DNA from: Bacteroidales bacterium UBA1187
GTDB taxonomy: Bacteria > Bacteroidota > Bacteroidia > Bacteroidales > Paludibacteraceae
NCBI GenBank assembly: GCA_002309835.1
Contig: DBYL01000011.1
Coordinates: 1 to 6,811, forward strand
Length of the DNA: 6,811 nt
Direction of reading: 5' to 3'
Below, piece by piece: positions 4,560 to 6,811 of the stretch. The notes under the pieces were generated by a model. It made no database searches. It was given only the letters and a program-made list of their open reading frames with translations, and was not told the DNA's origin. Every line of letters starts with the position of its first letter. The first letter of the stretch is position 1. The position numbers were made by a program, and so were the translations under genes.

Positions 4560-6188
4560 ATGAAAAAAGCATTGTTGGTACTTATTGCGGTGGTCGTGGG
4601 GATGACGGCCGTGAAGGCGACGGTGCCGGAAGGGGCATTGCCCGGTCTATTCTCCGTGAGCCCTACGCAGAAAGTATATTTCTCAATAGGTAATGTGCAG
4701 TTTAACGACCAGCCTCGATATGCACAGTTCGCGGAACATCCATGGGATTTCGTAGGGGATGCGACGCAAGGCACGGTGTACTACAACGGCGTGAAATGCG
4801 ATAACAACAAATGCGCCCGCCTCTATGCCGGTTGGGTTGATCTGTTCGAATGGGGCGGCGACATGACGCAGAACTCCGCCAAGTGTGTGTATGATACCTT
4901 CTGGGGTTACAAAGAGTGGGGCAACTGGAGTTATCAGAACGGTGGTTATCCTAAGAGCGGTATGTGGCGCACGCCGACGAGTGATGAGTGGATATACCTG
5001 TTTGACAAGCGTCCGAATGCGCGTAACCTGCGGGGCCAGGCGACGGTGAACAACATGCACGGCTATATCCTCTTACCGGACGACTGGCATCTGCCGCAAG
5101 GTCTGTCTTTCCGTCCGCAACCGGGTAACTGGTCAACGAACACGTATAGCGCTGCGCAATGGGCGAAGATGGAAGCAGCAGGCGCGGCTTTCCTGCCTGC
5201 CGCAGGTGTGCGTAACGGTAAGCAGATACAGGGTATCGGTATCGTCGGCGCGTATTGGTCCGCGACGATGTATCAGCAGAAAGGCGAGGGAGATGTAGAT
5301 GCGAAGAGTATCTATTTCACGGCCGACCAAGCGAATGCGAACATGTACGACACATGGCATCGCGGGATGTCGGTGCGTCTGATACAGGATGTCGATTATG
5401 TGGAGCCGCCGAAAGTGAGCGTATGGGATAACGTGAGCAAAGAGCAGTTGGCGAAGCTACCGCCATTAGAGCCGGAAGGCGAATGGAAACTATACGACGA
5501 TATGCACGTTGTCGGCGATATCAATCCGCGTGAGGGCTTCCGCCGCGTGAAAGTAGAGAAGGGTTCGTTTGCAGATTTCTTGCGTAACTACAAGCTCAAA
5601 GACGACTGGAACCTCTATTACTACAACGGTAAGGAGGTTGGCAACCAGTTCGGCGGCTATGCGGTGCTGGATATCGATATCGGTACGCGCGACCTGCTGC
5701 AATGCGCGGATGCGGTGATGTTACTGCGTGCGGAATATCTGTATTCGCAGAAGCGTTACAAAGAGATTCATTTCAATGCGCTCAGCGGCAAGCGGCTGAA
5801 CTACACGGATTACGTGGGTAATGACTATTCGTATGCGAAATTCCGCAAATATATGGATTATGTCTTCGCGTACGCCAACACCGCTTCGCTCGAGAAAGAG
5901 CTCAAGCCGCGGGATATCAAAGACGTGGAGATAGGCGACGTATTCATCACCAGCGGTAATCCCGGTCATGCGATGATCGTCGTAGATATGGCGATGGATA
6001 AGGACGGCAACCGCTCGCTGCTCTTTGCACAAGGAATGATGCCGGCGCAGAGCGTACATGTGGTGACGAACTTAGAGCACGGCGAAGATACGCCATGGTA
6101 TATGATTGACGAATACTTAAAATGGAGTACGCTATTTGTATTCCCGAACTACGTCTTCAGCGTGCTGACAGATCTGAAGCACTTCTAA
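4560..6188 (+). CDS. Secreted FISUMP-DUF4846 fusion protein
   Basis: The product has 542 residues with a signal peptide at 1-20 (cleavage near VKA). Residues about 28-278 form a FISUMP domain (Fibrobacter succinogenes major paralogous, a C-type-lectin-like fold). Its hallmarks are LFSVSPTQKVYFSIGNVQF (30-48), PWDFVG (61-66), GWVDLFEWG (91-99), WRTPTSDEW (136-144), YWSAT (232-236) and SVRLI (271-275). A proline-rich linker (about 281-318) joins it to a complete DUF4846 domain (about 320-542). That domain is recognised by SFADFLRNYKLK (336-347), VLDIDIGTRDLLQCADAV (369-386), RKYMDYVFAY (429-438), IGDVFITSGNPGHAMIVVD (458-476) and AQGMMPAQ (490-497). DUF4846 function is unknown. C382 and H470, the latter in a GD...GHA...VD setting like NlpC/P60 or CHAP enzymes, might be a catalytic pair; this is inference. 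The protein lacks the DGQ tail. It is the second gene of the operon. Only A-rich sequence precedes the ATG. Confidence 0.9.
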   Translation: MKKALLVLIAVVVGMTAVKATVPEGALPGLFSVSPTQKVYFSIGNVQFNDQPRYAQFAEHPWDFVGDATQGTVYYNGVKCDNNKCARLYAGWVDLFEWGGDMTQNSAKCVYDTFWGYKEWGNWSYQNGGYPKSGMWRTPTSDEWIYLFDKRPNARNLRGQATVNNMHGYILLPDDWHLPQGLSFRPQPGNWSTNTYSAAQWAKMEAAGAAFLPAAGVRNGKQIQGIGIVGAYWSATMYQQKGEGDVDAKSIYFTADQANANMYDTWHRGMSVRLIQDVDYVEPPKVSVWDNVSKEQLAKLPPLEPEGEWKLYDDMHVVGDINPREGFRRVKVEKGSFADFLRNYKLKDDWNLYYYNGKEVGNQFGGYAVLDIDIGTRDLLQCADAVMLLRAEYLYSQKRYKEIHFNALSGKRLNYTDYVGNDYSYAKFRKYMDYVFAYANTASLEKELKPRDIKDVEIGDVFITSGNPGHAMIVVDMAMDKDGNRSLLFAQGMMPAQSVHVVTNLEHGEDTPWYMIDEYLKWSTLFVFPNYVFSVLTDLKHF

Positions 6189-6190
6189 GA

Positions 6191-6646
6191 CTACATATTC
6201 GCGTTGTAGTACTGCGGCAGGCCGGTGACTTCGTCTCCTAACCAGTCCGGGCGCGTGAAAGGTTCGTCCTCCGCGCCCAGTTCTATTTCTGCGAGAACCC
6301 GTCCGTCCAGACGGCCGTGGAAGACATCCACTTCCCATTTGCGATGATTGTCGCAAGGGATGATATAACGCGTCTTGGAGATAGCCCCCGGCAGACATAT
6401 CTTCATCAGCTCGCGCGCATCGGCGAGGTCTATCTCTCGCTCCCATTCGAATTTAGCGATGCCGTCGCGGAGTAGGGAAGACTTGATCGTAAGGAACGCG
6501 CGTTCGTCGCGTATACGTACACGGATGGTTTTCTCCGGATCTTTGCACAGATAGCCTTGCTCAATCTGATAATGATCGGTGGCCCGGGCTATGAAGGCAT
6601 CGGAGGTGACGAGGAACTTACGTTCTATTTCGGTATTATGCGGCAT
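6191..6646 (-). CDS. CYTH-domain protein (triphosphate tunnel metalloenzyme family)
   Basis: The product has 151 residues with no signal peptide, so it is cytoplasmic. It is a single CYTH domain of normal length. The signature ExExK motif is EIERK at 6-10. Other expected tunnel residues are visible: R42 and R44 in IRVRIR, K55 in LTIK, E69 and E71 in the EREI stretch, K91 and R93 in KTRY, E105 and D107 in EVDVF, and E120 and E122 in AEIEL. The family binds a triphosphate and divalent metal in a beta-barrel tunnel. Members hydrolyse inorganic triphosphate or thiamine triphosphate, or cyclise ATP. Short stand-alone bacterial forms like this are mostly triphosphatases, but the substrate cannot be read from sequence. 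The ATG lies three codons before the signature and about 20 bases from its -7 box. The stop codon is two bases from that of the convergent fusion gene. Confidence 0.95.
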   Translation of the reverse strand: MPHNTEIERKFLVTSDAFIARATDHYQIEQGYLCKDPEKTIRVRIRDERAFLTIKSSLLRDGIAKFEWEREIDLADARELMKICLPGAISKTRYIIPCDNHRKWEVDVFHGRLDGRVLAEIELGAEDEPFTRPDWLGDEVTGLPQYYNANM

Positions 6647-6665
6647 AATGATTCGTATTTGAGCG

Positions 6666-6697
6666 CAAAATTACTACTTTTTTATGAGATAGGCAAA
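6666..6697 (-). promoter_or_regulatory. Bacteroidota promoter for the CYTH gene
   Basis: On the minus strand, TTTG (6694-6697), a 20-base spacer, then TAATTTTG (6666-6673), an exact TAnnTTTG match. The expected start near 6658-6662 gives a very short 5' UTR of about 12-16 bases. Only a short TTTG/CAAA inverted pair flanks the -7 box, not the long repeat seen at the exported-protein promoters. Confidence 0.82.
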
Positions 6698-6713
6698 AAA
6701 AATAGTGAAAATA

Positions 6714-6745
6714 TTTGGTTAATTAAAAAAAAAGCAGTACCTTTG
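6714..6745 (+). promoter_or_regulatory. Bacteroidota promoter for the downstream tRNA
   Basis: TTTG at 6714-6717, a 20-base spacer, then TACCTTTG at 6738-6745. The A-run and GCAG before the -7 box are as at the operon promoter. It is divergent from the CYTH promoter, with 16 bases between the two -33 boxes. There is no inverted repeat across the -7 box. The expected start is near 6750, about 37 bases before the mature tRNA. Confidence 0.83.
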
Positions 6746-6750
6746 CACCC

Positions 6751-6766
6751 GCTTTTGAAAAAAAGC
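6751..6766 (+). other. Small GAAA-loop hairpin at the start of the tRNA leader
   Basis: GCTTTT (6751-6756) and AAAAGC (6761-6766) pair around a GAAA tetraloop. It sits at the expected 5' end of the tRNA precursor. It could shield the 5' end before processing. The stem is short and A-T rich, so its significance is uncertain. Confidence 0.35.
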
Positions 6767-6786
6767 ACGTTTCAGTTAGAAATCCA

Positions 6787-6811
6787 GGAAGGGTGGGTGA
6801 GTGGCTGAAAC
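6787..6811 (+). tRNA. tRNA-Ser, 5' part only (truncated by window end)
   Basis: The last 25 bases fit the start of a tRNA. GGAAGGG (6787-6793) would be the 5' strand of the acceptor stem, TG (6794-6795) positions 8-9, GGT (6796-6798) the 5' D-stem strand, and GAGTGGCTGAA (6799-6809) the D-loop, with AC beginning the 3' D-stem strand. The GGGTGAGTGGCTGAAA pattern is typical of bacterial serine tRNAs, which also have long variable arms. A strong promoter sits at a sensible distance upstream. The anticodon is outside the window, so the isotype rests on the D-arm pattern alone. Confidence 0.72.

Noticed and set aside
5200..5400. FISUMP region as a variable target of a diversity-generating retroelement
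   Set aside because: FISUMP-like and other lectin-like folds can be such targets, but no reverse transcriptase or template repeat is present. The domain is also N-terminal rather than at the protein end.
6155..6180. CTTCAG...CTGAAG inverted pair near the end of the fusion gene
   Set aside because: The stem is 6 bp with a 13-base loop, inside coding sequence and without a T-run; it is within chance expectation.
6190..6210. ACTACA/TGTAGT hairpin at the end of the CYTH gene as a terminator
   Set aside because: The 6-bp stem is A-T rich with a 9-base loop and no T-run on either strand, and it lies mostly in coding sequence.
6557..6808. Plus-strand open frame of 83 codons running from the CYTH gene into the tRNA
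   Set aside because: It overlaps the start of the CYTH gene, two divergent promoters and the tRNA leader, and its translation is low in complexity.

Overview
The window looks like chromosomal DNA of a member of the Bacteroidota, most likely order Bacteroidales. Six promoters can be read by eye, and all have the Bacteroidota form: TTG-type -33 box, exactly 20 bases, then TAnnTTTG -7 box. Shine-Dalgarno sequences are essentially absent. Most of the proteins are exported and of families common in this phylum: a lipoprotein, a FISUMP domain, DUF4846, a DUF6359-like OB-fold and a short C-terminal NGQ/DGQ...Y..G tail. No mobile element, CRISPR array or integrase was seen.

Layout. Bases 1-24 may be the last codons of an upstream gene. 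A monocistronic lipoprotein gene (128-559) has its own promoter and an intrinsic terminator. Next is a secreted protein of 397 residues (693-1886). It converges on a secreted beta-propeller-like protein (1950-2987, minus), and a bidirectional terminator lies between them. A divergent promoter region (2988-3146) separates that gene from a two-gene operon (3147-6188). The operon encodes a secreted multidomain protein and, 12 bases downstream, a secreted FISUMP-DUF4846 fusion. A CYTH-domain triphosphate-binding enzyme (6191-6646, minus) converges on the operon with only two bases between stop codons. Divergent from the CYTH gene is a promoter driving what appears to be a tRNA-Ser, of which only the first 25 bases are inside the window.

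Functionally, five of the six complete genes encode cell-envelope or extracellular proteins of unknown role; only the CYTH protein has a family with known biochemistry. Three of the secreted proteins end in the same roughly 25-residue tail, which suggests shared export or surface processing. Nothing in the sequence identifies a substrate or pathway.

The observations most worth a second look are three. First, inverted repeats overlap the -7 box of all four promoters that drive exported proteins. Second, the FISUMP-DUF4846 fusion carries a candidate Cys/His pair. Third, a shared C-terminal tail is nearly identical at DNA level in two neighbouring, divergently oriented genes.
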